From Clostridium swellfunianum (lineage in GTDB: Bacteria > Bacillota > Clostridia > Clostridiales > Clostridiaceae): a stretch of 64,000 nucleotides of DNA. Location of the stretch: assembly GCF_023656515.1 (NCBI RefSeq), contig NZ_JAMOFV010000006.1, forward strand, positions 748,336-812,335, given 5' to 3'. The notes under the pieces are model-generated. The model had not been told where the DNA came from. It saw nothing but the letters and a program-made list of their open reading frames with translations, and made no database searches. Below are positions 43,109 to 51,764 of this stretch, in pieces; within the stretch, counting starts at the first letter, position 1, and every line of letters begins with the position of its first letter. The translations under genes and the position numbers were made by a program.

Positions 43109-45544
43109 ATGATAAACATAAATTATGATGGAATTATAGCTATAGCAGAAGGCAAGAGCAGAAAAGAAGCTGTGTGGATAAACAAGGAGCTTAAGTGGTC
43201 TGAGCTTTTAGAAAGGCTAAGTGAAACCACCTATACCCATGAAACCGCTGAGCAGTATAGAAGCCTTCCTAAAAAGGAGCAGGATGCTATTAAAGATGTT
43301 GGGGGCTTTGTTGGAGGCACCTTAAAGGATAGAAAAAGAAACAGCTGCAGTGTTTTAAATAGGACACTGCTTACTTTGGATGCAGATTTTGCTCAGGAAG
43401 GGTTTTGGAGACTTCTAGCTGACAGCTTTAATTATGCCTGCTGCATTTATTCAACTCACAAGCATGTAAAGGATAAGCCAAGGCTTAGGTTGGTTATTCC
43501 CTTAGAAAGAGCTGTTACTCCTGAGGAATATGAGGCTGTGGCAAGAAAGGTTGCTAAGGATATTGGCATTGATTATTTTGATGACACTACCTATGAGCCT
43601 TCAAGGCTAATGTACTGGCCCTCTACCAGCAAGGACGGCTTATTTGAGTTTGAATTTAAGGATGATAAGTGGTTGAAGCCTGAGGACATACTTGCAAGCT
43701 ATGAAGATTGGAGGAATAGAAGTCTTTGGCCTGAAGCTTCAAGATTAAAGAGCAAAATTAAAAGACTTAAAGACAAGCAAGGCAATCCAAGAGATAAAAA
43801 GGGCTTTGTGGGAGCCTTTTGCTGCACCTATAATGTACCTGAAGCTATAGATAAATTTCTTCCTGAGGTTTATGAGAAAACCTTGGAGCAAAGCAGGTAT
43901 ACCTATATGAAAGGCTCAACCTGGGGAGGACTAATAATTTATGAGGAAGGTAAATTTGCCTACTCTCATCATTCAACAGATCCTGCAGGAGGCAAGCTGT
44001 GCAATGCCTTTGATTTAGTGAGAATTCATAAATTTGGACACCTAGATGAAGGCATGGAGGAGAAGGCTTCTTCAGCAAAGCCGCCTTCCTATGCTGCGAT
44101 GCTTCGCTTTGTGCAGGAGCTGGAGGCAGTAAAAATTACTCTTGGGCAGGAAAGGCTTAAGCTAGTTAGACAGGATTTTCAAGTAGTAGAAGAGGAGGTA
44201 GCTCTTGAGGTGGCTTGGCTTAAAAAGCTTGAGACAGACAACAGAGGAAACTACAAGCCAACCATAACCAATATAGTTTTAATTCTTGAAAATGATCCCT
44301 ATATAAAAGGAAAGATAGCTTTAAATGAATTTTCACATTCAACAATGCTAAGAGGAGACGTGCCTTGGCATAAGCTGGAGAATAAAAGCGAGGGAGATAT
44401 ATTTTCAGACAGGGATGATGCAGCCTTAAGGCAGTACTTAGAAAAGGTCTATGATATAAGCTCGCCAAATAAAATTTTAGATGGGGTGTTAATTATTGAG
44501 GAGAAAAACAAGTATCACCCAATAAGGGATTATATAAACTCCTTAACCTGGGACGGCACTCCCAGGCTAGATACGCTTTTAATGGATTATTTGGGAGCAG
44601 AGGACAATAAGTATGTAAGAACTGTAACAAGAAAGGCTTTAGTAGCTGCAGTAGCCAGGGTTTTTAAGCCTGGTATAAAGTTTGATAACATGCTTGTTTT
44701 AGTTGGAAAACAGGGCATAGGAAAAAGCCATATTATAAGACTTTTAGGGCAGTCCTGGTTTTCTGATTCCTTTACCACAGTGCAGGGCAAGGAAGCCTAT
44801 GAGCAGCTTCAAAATGCCTGGCTTATTGAGCTTGCTGAGCTTTCGGCCACCAGAAAGGCTGAAGCTGAGGCAGTTAAGCAGTTCCTTTCAAAATGCGACG
44901 ACAGCTACAGGGAAGCCTATGGCAGAAGAGTAACCAAGTTTCCAAGGCAGTGCGTGTTTTTTGGCACCACCAATGACTATAATTTTTTAAAGGACAAAAC
45001 AGGAAACAGAAGATTTTGGCCTGTGATAGTTAATGCTTCAAAACGCAAAAAGAATCTTTGGCTTTCTATGAATCAGACTGAGATAGATCAGATTTGGGCT
45101 GAGGCTTTTGAACTTTGGAAACAGGGGGAAGAGCTGTTTTTAAATGAAGAACTTGAATATCTTGCCAGTGAGGTGCAGGAACTCCATACTGAGCAGAGTA
45201 ACATGGAGGGAGCTATAAGAGAGTATTTAGAGCTGGGTTTGCCTATAAACTGGGGCGATATGGATATTGGAGCAAGAAGACGCTACATTCATGGCACTGA
45301 CTTTGGAGAAGCAGAAGAAGGCACTGTGCCTAGAACCAAGGTATGCGCTTCAGAAATATACGTGGAGCTTTTATACGGAGATTATAAGGATATAGACTCC
45401 TATAGGGCCCGGGAAATAAATTATATTATACGAAAAATAGAAGGCTGGGAGCCCTATACAAAAAATAGAGGCAGGCTCCATTTTGGAAAGCTATACGGTA
45501 AGCAAAGAGCCTTTGTAAGGTCAGACAATGGGGGCTTAGAATAG
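43109..45544 (+). CDS. VapE-family phage primase-helicase
   Basis: Replication protein of 811 residues. The N-terminal part resembles an AEP-type primase: LLTLDADFAQ near residue 90 gives the acidic motif, and YSTHKHVKDKPRLRLVIPL and EPSRLMYWPS follow. The C-terminal part is the VapE/superfamily 3-type ATPase: DNMLVLVGKQGIGKSHIIRLLG (Walker A near 530), WLIELAELSATRKAEAEAVKQFLS (Walker B region), and FFGTTNDYNFLKDKTGNRRFWPV. It probably primes and unwinds DNA for the adjacent polymerase. The usual downstream VRR-NUC and SNF2 genes are missing. A dense GGACC/GGTCC array begins at its stop codon. Confidence 0.88.
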   Translation: MININYDGIIAIAEGKSRKEAVWINKELKWSELLERLSETTYTHETAEQYRSLPKKEQDAIKDVGGFVGGTLKDRKRNSCSVLNRTLLTLDADFAQEGFWRLLADSFNYACCIYSTHKHVKDKPRLRLVIPLERAVTPEEYEAVARKVAKDIGIDYFDDTTYEPSRLMYWPSTSKDGLFEFEFKDDKWLKPEDILASYEDWRNRSLWPEASRLKSKIKRLKDKQGNPRDKKGFVGAFCCTYNVPEAIDKFLPEVYEKTLEQSRYTYMKGSTWGGLIIYEEGKFAYSHHSTDPAGGKLCNAFDLVRIHKFGHLDEGMEEKASSAKPPSYAAMLRFVQELEAVKITLGQERLKLVRQDFQVVEEEVALEVAWLKKLETDNRGNYKPTITNIVLILENDPYIKGKIALNEFSHSTMLRGDVPWHKLENKSEGDIFSDRDDAALRQYLEKVYDISSPNKILDGVLIIEEKNKYHPIRDYINSLTWDGTPRLDTLLMDYLGAEDNKYVRTVTRKALVAAVARVFKPGIKFDNMLVLVGKQGIGKSHIIRLLGQSWFSDSFTTVQGKEAYEQLQNAWLIELAELSATRKAEAEAVKQFLSKCDDSYREAYGRRVTKFPRQCVFFGTTNDYNFLKDKTGNRRFWPVIVNASKRKKNLWLSMNQTEIDQIWAEAFELWKQGEELFLNEELEYLASEVQELHTEQSNMEGAIREYLELGLPINWGDMDIGARRRYIHGTDFGEAEEGTVPRTKVCASEIYVELLYGDYKDIDSYRAREINYIIRKIEGWEPYTKNRGRLHFGKLYGKQRAFVRSDNGGLE

Positions 45545-45793
45545 GACCCTAATTAAAAATTGGTCCTCAAGGGTCCAATAAGCCATGGGACCATAGGACC
45601 ATAAAAAAATTTTAGGGTCCAAGCAATGGTCCTATGCTAAATCAAGGAAAATCAAAGGTTCAAATGGGATTGGACCTATGGGACCCTATTTTTATATATA
45701 ACCTTAAAAGTATAAATTAAGGGAGTAAAGGTAAGTAATACCCTAATAAATAGTATAATAAGTTAATGAATTTAGAATAGGGTCCTAGGGTCC
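45544..45793. repeat. Array of 11 GGACC/GGTCC words, mostly paired
   Basis: GGACC or GGTCC starts at 45544, 45562, 45572, 45588, 45596, 45616, 45628, 45672, 45681, 45781 and 45789. Ten of these form five pairs with starts 8 to 12 bp apart, for example GGACCATAGGACC and GGTCCTAGGGTCC. At the local base composition fewer than one is expected in 250 bp. A replication origin or regulatory array for the phage cassette is plausible. Confidence 0.75.
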
Positions 45794-45860
45794 AATTTTT
45801 AAGGATTGCTATTTAATTGCTGGGAGATATGTTTTTTATACCTTTGCTGCTCATTGGCTT

Positions 45861-45947
45861 GTAACAGTTATTTAACATAATGAAATATTAACAAATAGGC
45901 AGCTTTGTGTTATTATTAAGTTGTCAGATTTTAACAACTCTGTAACA
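45861..45947 (+). promoter_or_regulatory. Two TAACA pairs with 11-bp period upstream of darA
   Basis: GTAACA (45861) and TTAACA (45872) start 11 bp apart, as do TTAACA (45931) and GTAACA (45942). Such direct repeats resemble sites of OmpR/PhoP-type response regulators. The surrounding spacer from 45794 to 46025 shows no ORF. Confidence 0.4.
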
Positions 45948-46025
45948 TAAATAAGTTGTTAATTGTAATAAATTAACACGAATATATGGGCTAAAAGCCT
46001 TAATGAAGTATAAGGAGGAATTGCC

Positions 46026-46316
46026 TTGAAGCTTATAATTGCAATTGTTCACGATGAGGATGTAAACAGAATATTAGATGAATTTAGTGATAACAATCTC
46101 AGAATAACTAAAATGAGCACCACTGGAGGCTTTTTGAAATTAGGAAATACAACGCTTCTTTCCGGTGTGGAAAATCATGAACTTCATACAGCTATCCAAA
46201 TAATAGCAAACAATTCGCAAAGAAAACAACAAGTAGAAAACAATAGTTCTAGCAAGTTAACAATAGGGAGAGCCACTATCTTTGTAGTTGATGTAGAGAG
46301 GTTTGAAAAGTATTAG
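46026..46316 (+). CDS. darA: Cyclic-di-AMP receptor, PII-like (DarA/PstA)
   Basis: Small cytoplasmic trimeric PII-like protein of 96 residues that binds c-di-AMP. MKLIIAIVHDEDVNRIL, NNLRITKMSTTGGFLKLGNTTLLSGVE and IGRATIFVVDVERFEKY match the conserved family blocks; the TTGGFLKxGNTT stretch forms much of the ligand pocket. The TTG start has AAGGAGGAA upstream. The protein is about ten residues shorter than the usual 109, mainly in the T-loop region. A decayed copy of its 3' end lies at 59.7 kb. Output partner unknown, as in other Firmicutes. Confidence 0.92.
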   Translation: MKLIIAIVHDEDVNRILDEFSDNNLRITKMSTTGGFLKLGNTTLLSGVENHELHTAIQIIANNSQRKQQVENNSSSKLTIGRATIFVVDVERFEKY

Positions 46317-46379
46317 GGTAGTATAATTAGGTAAGTTTTTAAAAATTTTATTTATATTACTAGTATAGACTTAATAAAA

Positions 46380-46408
46380 AAGGACTTACTGTCATAAAGT
46401 AAGTCCTT
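46380..46408 (-). terminator. Terminator between darA and cupin gene
   Basis: AAGGACTTACT pairs perfectly with AGTAAGTCCTT across a 7-nt loop. On the minus strand it is followed by TTTTTATTAAG, so it ends the cupin transcript. It may also serve darA on the plus strand. Confidence 0.8.
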
Positions 46409-46493
46409 GATACATTTGTAAGAGAATTAACTGTGCATTAAAAAGAATTATGGATTTAGCTCATATTGAATTGGGTATACCTCAAGTATATTA

Positions 46494-47018
46494 CTATACT
46501 TGATCCTTGTATCCTTCACGAATCAAGTGATATTCTCCGGTCTCTGTGTTTAAATCATAGATGTTAAAATTGCTTCGTATATCAAAACCTTCATGATGAA
46601 CAGCCAGATTTATAGATGCGGAACCGTCTTCACCGCTGACAATGCGATGAAAGACCCCTGCAGGCCAGACAAGCATAGCACCACCAGTGTATATTAGCTT
46701 ACCACCTTTTAAAATTTTGTCTGGATATACAGTAAAATGTTCCACTTTGCCATGTACTTTGTTATAAATGTCAACTTCACGTTTTCCATGAAGAACTAAA
46801 AGGTTATCATCTTGATGAGGGTGCATGTACCACGGATATGAGACAGAACCAACAGGTCCAGGAGAAACTGCACTATGGTTATGAAGTACACGATCAATGG
46901 AATCAATATGTGAAATACTGTCCATTGGGAAAAGATCAAAAATCACACCTTCTGTTTTTCGAAACGGTTTAAGTTCAATGATCTGGTATAAACCTTTAAC
47001 TTCTTCTATAATATTCAT
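46494..47018 (-). CDS. Cupin-fold protein of unknown function
   Basis: Soluble protein of 174 residues. The start ATG at 47018 is chosen because GGAGGTATC lies just upstream; the longer frame lacks a ribosome site. MHPHQDDNLLVLHGKREVDIY supplies the first cupin motif (HxH and later residues), and MLVWPAGVFHRIVSGEDGSASINLAVH the second, so a metal site with several His is likely. SPGPVGSVSYPWYMHPH precedes it. It has its own terminator and stands alone between darA and an ABC exporter. Substrate or reaction cannot be told from sequence. Confidence 0.72.
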   Translation of the reverse strand: MNIIEEVKGLYQIIELKPFRKTEGVIFDLFPMDSISHIDSIDRVLHNHSAVSPGPVGSVSYPWYMHPHQDDNLLVLHGKREVDIYNKVHGKVEHFTVYPDKILKGGKLIYTGGAMLVWPAGVFHRIVSGEDGSASINLAVHHEGFDIRSNFNIYDLNTETGEYHLIREGYKDQV

Positions 47019-47181
47019 TGTAAGATACCTCCTCAATAAAAACATATAATTGTGAGTTCATTATAAATATACCTAAGTATTAATTCAATATTACCTAAAT
47101 ATGGAATTAAAATCAAGAAGCTTTTCGATAAGTTGACATATTTCACAGATTAGGACTTGGTGGCTCTATTTTATATTATGA

Positions 47182-47982
47182 CTATACATTCAAATCTCTT
47201 TTTTTGTAAAAGACATAGGGTGAGCTAAATAATATTGCTATAATCACAACACACAGAACTAAAAAAATCGGCTTAAAACCTCCTTGCAGGAGTAGTTGCT
47301 CTGCCTCAAAGTATTTAATTGGGGTGAAATATTTCAGGCCATCAAGTTTGCTGTTCATATCAATTATCTTTGCAAGCATCAATGTAATTAGCAGTATGGT
47401 AAGTGCTGCGACCGAAGACATCTTTGGATTTTTACTGATTGCTGCGGATGCTGTTCCAACAAGTAAAAATATTAACTGTAAAATAAACATTCCAATCATT
47501 AACATAATAATTTCTTTAGTAATTGATTGACCTTTGTTGTAATATTCCAACATGATTAATGAAGAGAGGGTCGTAACCATATTAAATATAAAGATATTTG
47601 TAAAACCTGCTAACAGCTTTGAAGTGATGATTTCATTTCTTGTAACAGGTTTTGCAACTATGAATTCTGTTGTTTTATTCTGTTCTTCCTTTGATATAAT
47701 GCTGGCTCCAATCATAGCTGAATGAATTGTTGCCATGAGCACAAGGTAATAATATAATAGTCCATAATATCCACCGGCAGTTGATAGATCAAAGGAACCC
47801 CGTATCCCAAGTATAACTCGCACTGCTTCAGGCAATTGAGAAATAAGTTCATTCAGGGATTGATTTGAACTATATTCAGCTCCGAATTTCCACATACTTG
47901 CTGCAACCATATAAAATGCGCCAATGCACCATATAATTAGGGATTTTCTATGTGCTTTTAGCTCTCTGACAAATATATTCAT
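47182..47982 (-). CDS. ABC-2 type exporter permease
   Basis: Membrane protein of 266 residues with about six helices. MNIFVRELKAHRKSLIIWCIGAF is the N-terminal amphipathic and first helix. GASIISKEEQNKTTEFIVAKPVTRNEIITSKLLAG is the conserved cytoplasmic loop of ABC-2 permeases. It is similar in layout and length to the next permease at 48.0-48.8 kb, so the two probably form a heterodimer over the ATPase. The operon is divergent from a TetR regulator. Substrate is unknown; drug or peptide export is typical. Confidence 0.88.
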   Translation of the reverse strand: MNIFVRELKAHRKSLIIWCIGAFYMVAASMWKFGAEYSSNQSLNELISQLPEAVRVILGIRGSFDLSTAGGYYGLLYYYLVLMATIHSAMIGASIISKEEQNKTTEFIVAKPVTRNEIITSKLLAGFTNIFIFNMVTTLSSLIMLEYYNKGQSITKEIIMLMIGMFILQLIFLLVGTASAAISKNPKMSSVAALTILLITLMLAKIIDMNSKLDGLKYFTPIKYFEAEQLLLQGGFKPIFLVLCVVIIAILFSSPYVFYKKRDLNV

Positions 47983-48040
47983 ATTGAGACCTCCTTGTTT
48001 TTTAAATTACTTTTAATTGCTATAATCTAAAATTAAACTA

Positions 48041-48841
48041 TTAAGCAGCATGTACATCTTTTTTCTCATAGATAATTAGGCTTAATATTACTCCAGCTAT
48101 AATCAGCAGGAATGTAATAATAATAAATGAAACTTCATAAGATACATTTTTTATTATATATTCACTGTTAAAATATTTTATTGGAATGATATATCTTACT
48201 GCTTTCTCTCCTAAAATAGGCTTAAATATACTAAACAGTATTTGATTAATTAACAAAGCACCAATAGCAAGAGCAGCAGCAGATTTCATTTTAACAAATA
48301 CCACTGCTAATAAGGTTCCAATAATCATAAATAATAGTTGAATAAAAAATAGCGTAATAGAAACCATAAACAGCAATCTAAAGTTTACAGTATCCTGTGA
48401 CATAAATACTGCCATTAAACTGGAGATTAAAAAGCAAACTATAGTTGTAATAAGTAGAGAGATGCAGGAGGCACCCAACTTTGAGGTGATAATTTGTCTT
48501 CGCGTTGCTGGCCTTGTAAAAAGAAAGTCCGCTGTCTTTCCGCTTACTTCTTTAAAAATAACAGAAGCTCCTAAAATCACAGCCTGTATAATTCCAAGTT
48601 CCACTACACCATTAAATACAAAGGTGTAAAAACCTAAAAAGCTGGATAAACTGTCTGGTGAAAGCCCAAGTAGATTGCGAACTGCTTCTGGATAGCTTTC
48701 AAGAGCCTTTGTTATTACAGCCGCGTTATCATAAAATGCTGGGAAAAATAATGAGAGTATAATAATCCAAGCAGATATTGCAACGGTCCATATAGTGGTA
48801 AACTTACTGAATGCTTTTATTTCACGCCAAAATATATTCAT
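48041..48841 (-). CDS. ABC-2 type exporter permease, paralogue
   Basis: Membrane protein of 266 residues with about six helices. MNIFWREIKAFSKFTTIWTVAISAW and ASVIFKEVSGKTADFLFTRPATRRQIITSKLGASC match the same positions in the downstream paralogue, including the (K/R)PxTRxxIITSKL loop. It starts 7 bp after the ATPase gene ends. Together with the other permease it is expected to make the membrane channel of one exporter. Confidence 0.88.
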   Translation of the reverse strand: MNIFWREIKAFSKFTTIWTVAISAWIIILSLFFPAFYDNAAVITKALESYPEAVRNLLGLSPDSLSSFLGFYTFVFNGVVELGIIQAVILGASVIFKEVSGKTADFLFTRPATRRQIITSKLGASCISLLITTIVCFLISSLMAVFMSQDTVNFRLLFMVSITLFFIQLLFMIIGTLLAVVFVKMKSAAALAIGALLINQILFSIFKPILGEKAVRYIIPIKYFNSEYIIKNVSYEVSFIIITFLLIIAGVILSLIIYEKKDVHAA

Positions 48842-48847
48842 AGCTTC

Positions 48848-49732
48848 TTAATTCTCCTTTCCGTAATAATGCATGAAGATTTCTTCAAGGCTTGGCTCCT
48901 CTATAAGTAAATTAGAGACTCTTAATTCTGAAAGTTTTTTAAGGATTACATTTAGATCACCCTTGAATAAGAAATCAATTGTGTTACCTTGTACCTCTAT
49001 GTTAGTTACACCACTGAGTCTAAAATATTCACTGCTTACCCTTACCGGCGTTTCTAATTTGATTCTTTTGTAGCTGTTTTCTCTTAAGGTATTAATCTTC
49101 TGAATGTGGATAATTTTTCCTTCTTTGATGATTGCTACGCGGTTGCACATTCTCTGTACTTCACTTAGAATATGTGATGAAAATAAAATAGTCGTGCCTT
49201 TTCTATTCTCTTCCTGAAGAAGGTCAAAGAACCTTTGCTGCATTAATGGATCTAACCCTCCGGTAGGTTCATCAAGGATCACAAGCTTTGGTTCATGTAA
49301 TAAACCTTGGACGATACCCACCTTCTTTCTATTTCCATAGGATAAATCATCAATTTTTTTATTCAAATCCAAGTCCATTATTTCAGCTAATTCTTTCATT
49401 CTTTTACTGCAATCTTTTTTATAGAAACTAGCAGAGTATTTCAAAAGATCTATAACCTTCATCTTGTCATAATAGAATACTTCAGATGGCAAATAACCTA
49501 TTTCCCTTTTAATCTCAGCGCCATATTTTATACAGTCTTTACCGAATATTTTAGCGCTGCCGCTGGTTGGATATATGAGTGATAATAAAGTCCTGATTGT
49601 AGTAGACTTTCCGGCACCATTTGGACCAATGAAACCAAAAATTTCACCTTCTTCAACATTAAAAGATATATTATTGATACCTCGTGCAGTTCCATAGTTT
49701 TTGGTCAGATTATTAACTTCAATAATATTCAT
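48848..49732 (-). CDS. ABC exporter ATPase
   Basis: Cytoplasmic ATP-binding subunit of 294 residues. Walker A is GFIGPNGAGKST near residue 36; the signature is DLSYGNRKKVG, with Tyr-Gly-Asn instead of the classic Ser-Gly-Gly; Walker B is KLVILDEPTGGLDPLMQ; the switch His is in TILFSSHILSEVQ. The C-terminal 80 residues resemble those of drug or bacteriocin exporters. It is first in the operon with two ABC-2 permeases, divergent from TetR, with a large inverted repeat in front. Substrate unknown. Confidence 0.93.
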   Translation of the reverse strand: MNIIEVNNLTKNYGTARGINNISFNVEEGEIFGFIGPNGAGKSTTIRTLLSLIYPTSGSAKIFGKDCIKYGAEIKREIGYLPSEVFYYDKMKVIDLLKYSASFYKKDCSKRMKELAEIMDLDLNKKIDDLSYGNRKKVGIVQGLLHEPKLVILDEPTGGLDPLMQQRFFDLLQEENRKGTTILFSSHILSEVQRMCNRVAIIKEGKIIHIQKINTLRENSYKRIKLETPVRVSSEYFRLSGVTNIEVQGNTIDFLFKGDLNVILKKLSELRVSNLLIEEPSLEEIFMHYYGKEN

Positions 49733-49746
49733 TGAAAACCCCTCCT

Positions 49747-49792
49747 AGTGATATTTTGAACTAAAATGCTATTATGAGTTCAGAATATCACT
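49747..49792. promoter_or_regulatory. Candidate TetR operator
   Basis: AGTGATATTTTGAACT and AGTTCAGAATATCACT are 16-bp inverted arms with one mismatch and a 14-bp centre, immediately before the ATPase gene. A further TGAACT (49818-49823) and GGTTCA (49838-49843) lie on the TetR side. Confidence 0.6.
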
Positions 49793-49908
49793 CCTAAATA
49801 AGCTTGTCAATACATTATGAACTAAAAGTATTGATGTGGTTCAAAAATGTGGTATACTATGATTAGTTGATATTAGATTAATAAACATATGGAGTAGGAG
49901 AGAAAGTT

Positions 49909-50520
49909 GTGAACGGATATGAAAAAAGAACGGAAGAAAAGAAAGAGGTAATACTGAGTGCGGCACAGGATTTATTTTTTCATAATGGAATTGCAAACAC
50001 CAGCGTAGTGGATATTGCAAAAAAAGCGAATGTATCCAAGGTTACAATTTTTAATTATTTTGGAAGTAAAGAGGCATTAGCTCGTGAGGTATTGCAAAGA
50101 TATATTAGTAACATTGTTTCAGTTGGGGAGAAAATATTAAAAGAACAAATTCCTTTTGCTAAAAAGTTAGAGAAGCTATTTGGAATGGCTGAGGAAAAAC
50201 AGTCCCTCTTTGCAACGGATGTTTTCAGTAAAGAGGCTTGGGAGGACCCCATGATGCAGCAGCTTTATAGCGAGAAAGCTAAAAATGTTATGCCCTTTGT
50301 TTTTGATTTCTTTGAGCAGGGAAAAAAAGAAGGCGATATAGATGCGAGCATACCAACAGAAGCAGTAATAGCTTATATTTCAGCAATAACACCGCTTTTA
50401 AATCCGGGAAAGCACGATGCAAACCGTGACTATATTGTTGGAATAAATAAACTTTTTTACTACGGGTTATTTGGAGATAAGTCAAATTTTGATGATATGA
50501 TAAAAACACATAGGGATTAG
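49909..50520 (+). CDS. TetR family transcriptional regulator
   Basis: Repressor of 203 residues. The HTH domain EVILSAAQDLFFHNGIANTSVVDIAKKANVSKVTIFNYFGSKEALAREVL is a complete TetR-type motif. The helical C-terminal domain is variable and includes FATDVFSKEAWEDPMMQQLYSEKAKNVMP. The start is a GTG behind GGAGTAGGAGAG. It is divergent from the ABC exporter operon and probably represses it through the inverted repeat in the spacer. The inducer is unknown. Confidence 0.92.
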   Translation: MNGYEKRTEEKKEVILSAAQDLFFHNGIANTSVVDIAKKANVSKVTIFNYFGSKEALAREVLQRYISNIVSVGEKILKEQIPFAKKLEKLFGMAEEKQSLFATDVFSKEAWEDPMMQQLYSEKAKNVMPFVFDFFEQGKKEGDIDASIPTEAVIAYISAITPLLNPGKHDANRDYIVGINKLFYYGLFGDKSNFDDMIKTHRD

Positions 50521-51063
50521 AGGCAATTATAAGTGGTTCCTTATAAGCAGTTTGGTGTTGCACTATATTCACATAGAGAGTTTTGGAAAGTTATAAATGA
50601 AATCAATAATTTACAGTTATTAGTACTAAAGGGGTTAGGTATATCTTTATAAATATATTAAACTTAGATGTAAGTTTAAGCTAATACCGTTAAGTGATCG
50701 GAATGATAGAATGGAGTATGTTACAAGATGGGAAACTATGATTTGGGGAATGGATATGTAGGTGTTGAAGCTTCAGAAGATACAGAATTAATATATGGTA
50801 TATATAATTAGGCTGTAGAAGTTTGAGACAGATACAAGAATGACGGAAAGCTATGGTTCTTAATCCCTATAGTTAAAAAGTGTAATAACCTCACTTGAAA
50901 GTGTTACGCTGAGCCGTACCACAAGTATAACTATATTTACAAAATATGTTATAATAAATGGCATGTAAAATACATTTTACATACTAAAAAGTAGTGATGT
51001 AAAATAGGTTTGATAGCATGAATACGATTCAACCGATAGAATGTAAGCAGGAGGAATATCAAA
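50521..51063. other. Spacer with no intact gene
   Basis: About 540 bp. Short open stretches such as MGNYDLGNGYVGVEASED (from about 50727) end at stops and have no family match I recognise, so this may be decayed coding sequence. Near the right end, 50963-50982 reads ATGTAAAAT-AC-ATTTTACAT, a palindrome, with a further ATGTAAAATA at 50997-51006. TATAAT at 50950-50955 could be a -10 box for the next gene. Confidence 0.4.
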
Positions 51064-51414
51064 GTGGACATTAAAAAATTTAACCGTGACGGCATGATCT
51101 TTACTATACTACTTATGGCAACCGTAGTATTGGTGGTTCCACTATTTCGTTACTTAAATTTTATTGGAGTTGCAATCTGGTTAGTGCTATTTGGCATTAC
51201 AATGTATTATGCACTAAGTGTTGAAAAGCAAAAGAAAACTCACGATGTTCAAACATACAGAGAAATCATTGCTTTTACCGAGGGAAAAAAACTTGATCAA
51301 ATTGAAAAGAGTTGTGAGATTGGAAAACGCCCATATCAAAAAGCGTTCTCAGTAATTTTTTCAGCGTTGATTACACTAGTTGTCACTATAGGAATGTATT
51401 TTTATTTAGATTAA
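51064..51414 (+). CDS. Small membrane protein of unknown function
   Basis: Protein of 116 residues with a GTG start behind GGAGGAATATC. Two hydrophobic helices lie close together (about 12-30 and 34-50) and one at the C-terminus (about 94-114). Between them is a charged cytoplasmic stretch with KQKKTHDVQTYREIIAFTEGKKLDQIEKS. I do not recognise a family. A palindrome and half-repeat of ATGTAAAATA lie 60-100 bp upstream, suggesting dedicated regulation. It seems monocistronic. Confidence 0.7.
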   Translation: MDIKKFNRDGMIFTILLMATVVLVVPLFRYLNFIGVAIWLVLFGITMYYALSVEKQKKTHDVQTYREIIAFTEGKKLDQIEKSCEIGKRPYQKAFSVIFSALITLVVTIGMYFYLD

Positions 51415-51510
51415 TTCAGCATATCAAATTGTTACTGGTTTAGAAACTCCAACTTATCTACTAGTTAAAAATTTTACAAAAGATTTTTAAAAACTAAATA
51501 TGTTAAGAAG

Positions 51511-51545
51511 AAGGTGCTAATCTTAGTGATAGGGCACTTTTTTCT
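51511..51545 (+). terminator. Likely terminator in the spacer before the glycosyltransferase
   Basis: AAGGTGC pairs with GCACTTT (one wobble) around an apex that can extend the stem, followed by a T-run. The remaining spacer 51415-51764 holds no other feature I can support. Confidence 0.55.
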
Positions 51546-51764
51546 TTGCTTTTAACTTCTATATCAAGACCAAGGAATTTAATCTTAATCCTTAAATGAT
51601 TTATATAAAGATTATGTTTTAGATTAGAACTACTTACCTAAGACTGCTTTTTAAAATACTGCATTTAAGCAATGATTGACTTCCAAAATCTGTTATAATA
51701 GAAAAGAAGTATATAAGCTCAATCAACAGCTTTGTAACCATTGAAGTTTTAAGGGGGAGTGAAC

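Noticed and set aside
41270-44790. Minus-strand open frames inside the polymerase and VapE genes
   Set aside because: The sense strand carries complete polymerase and ATPase motifs; the antisense frames are short and compositionally like shadows.
45544-45793. Interpretation of the GGACC/GGTCC array as a CRISPR array
   Set aside because: The repeated unit is only five bases with irregular spacing and mixed orientation; there are no repeat-spacer units and no cas genes.
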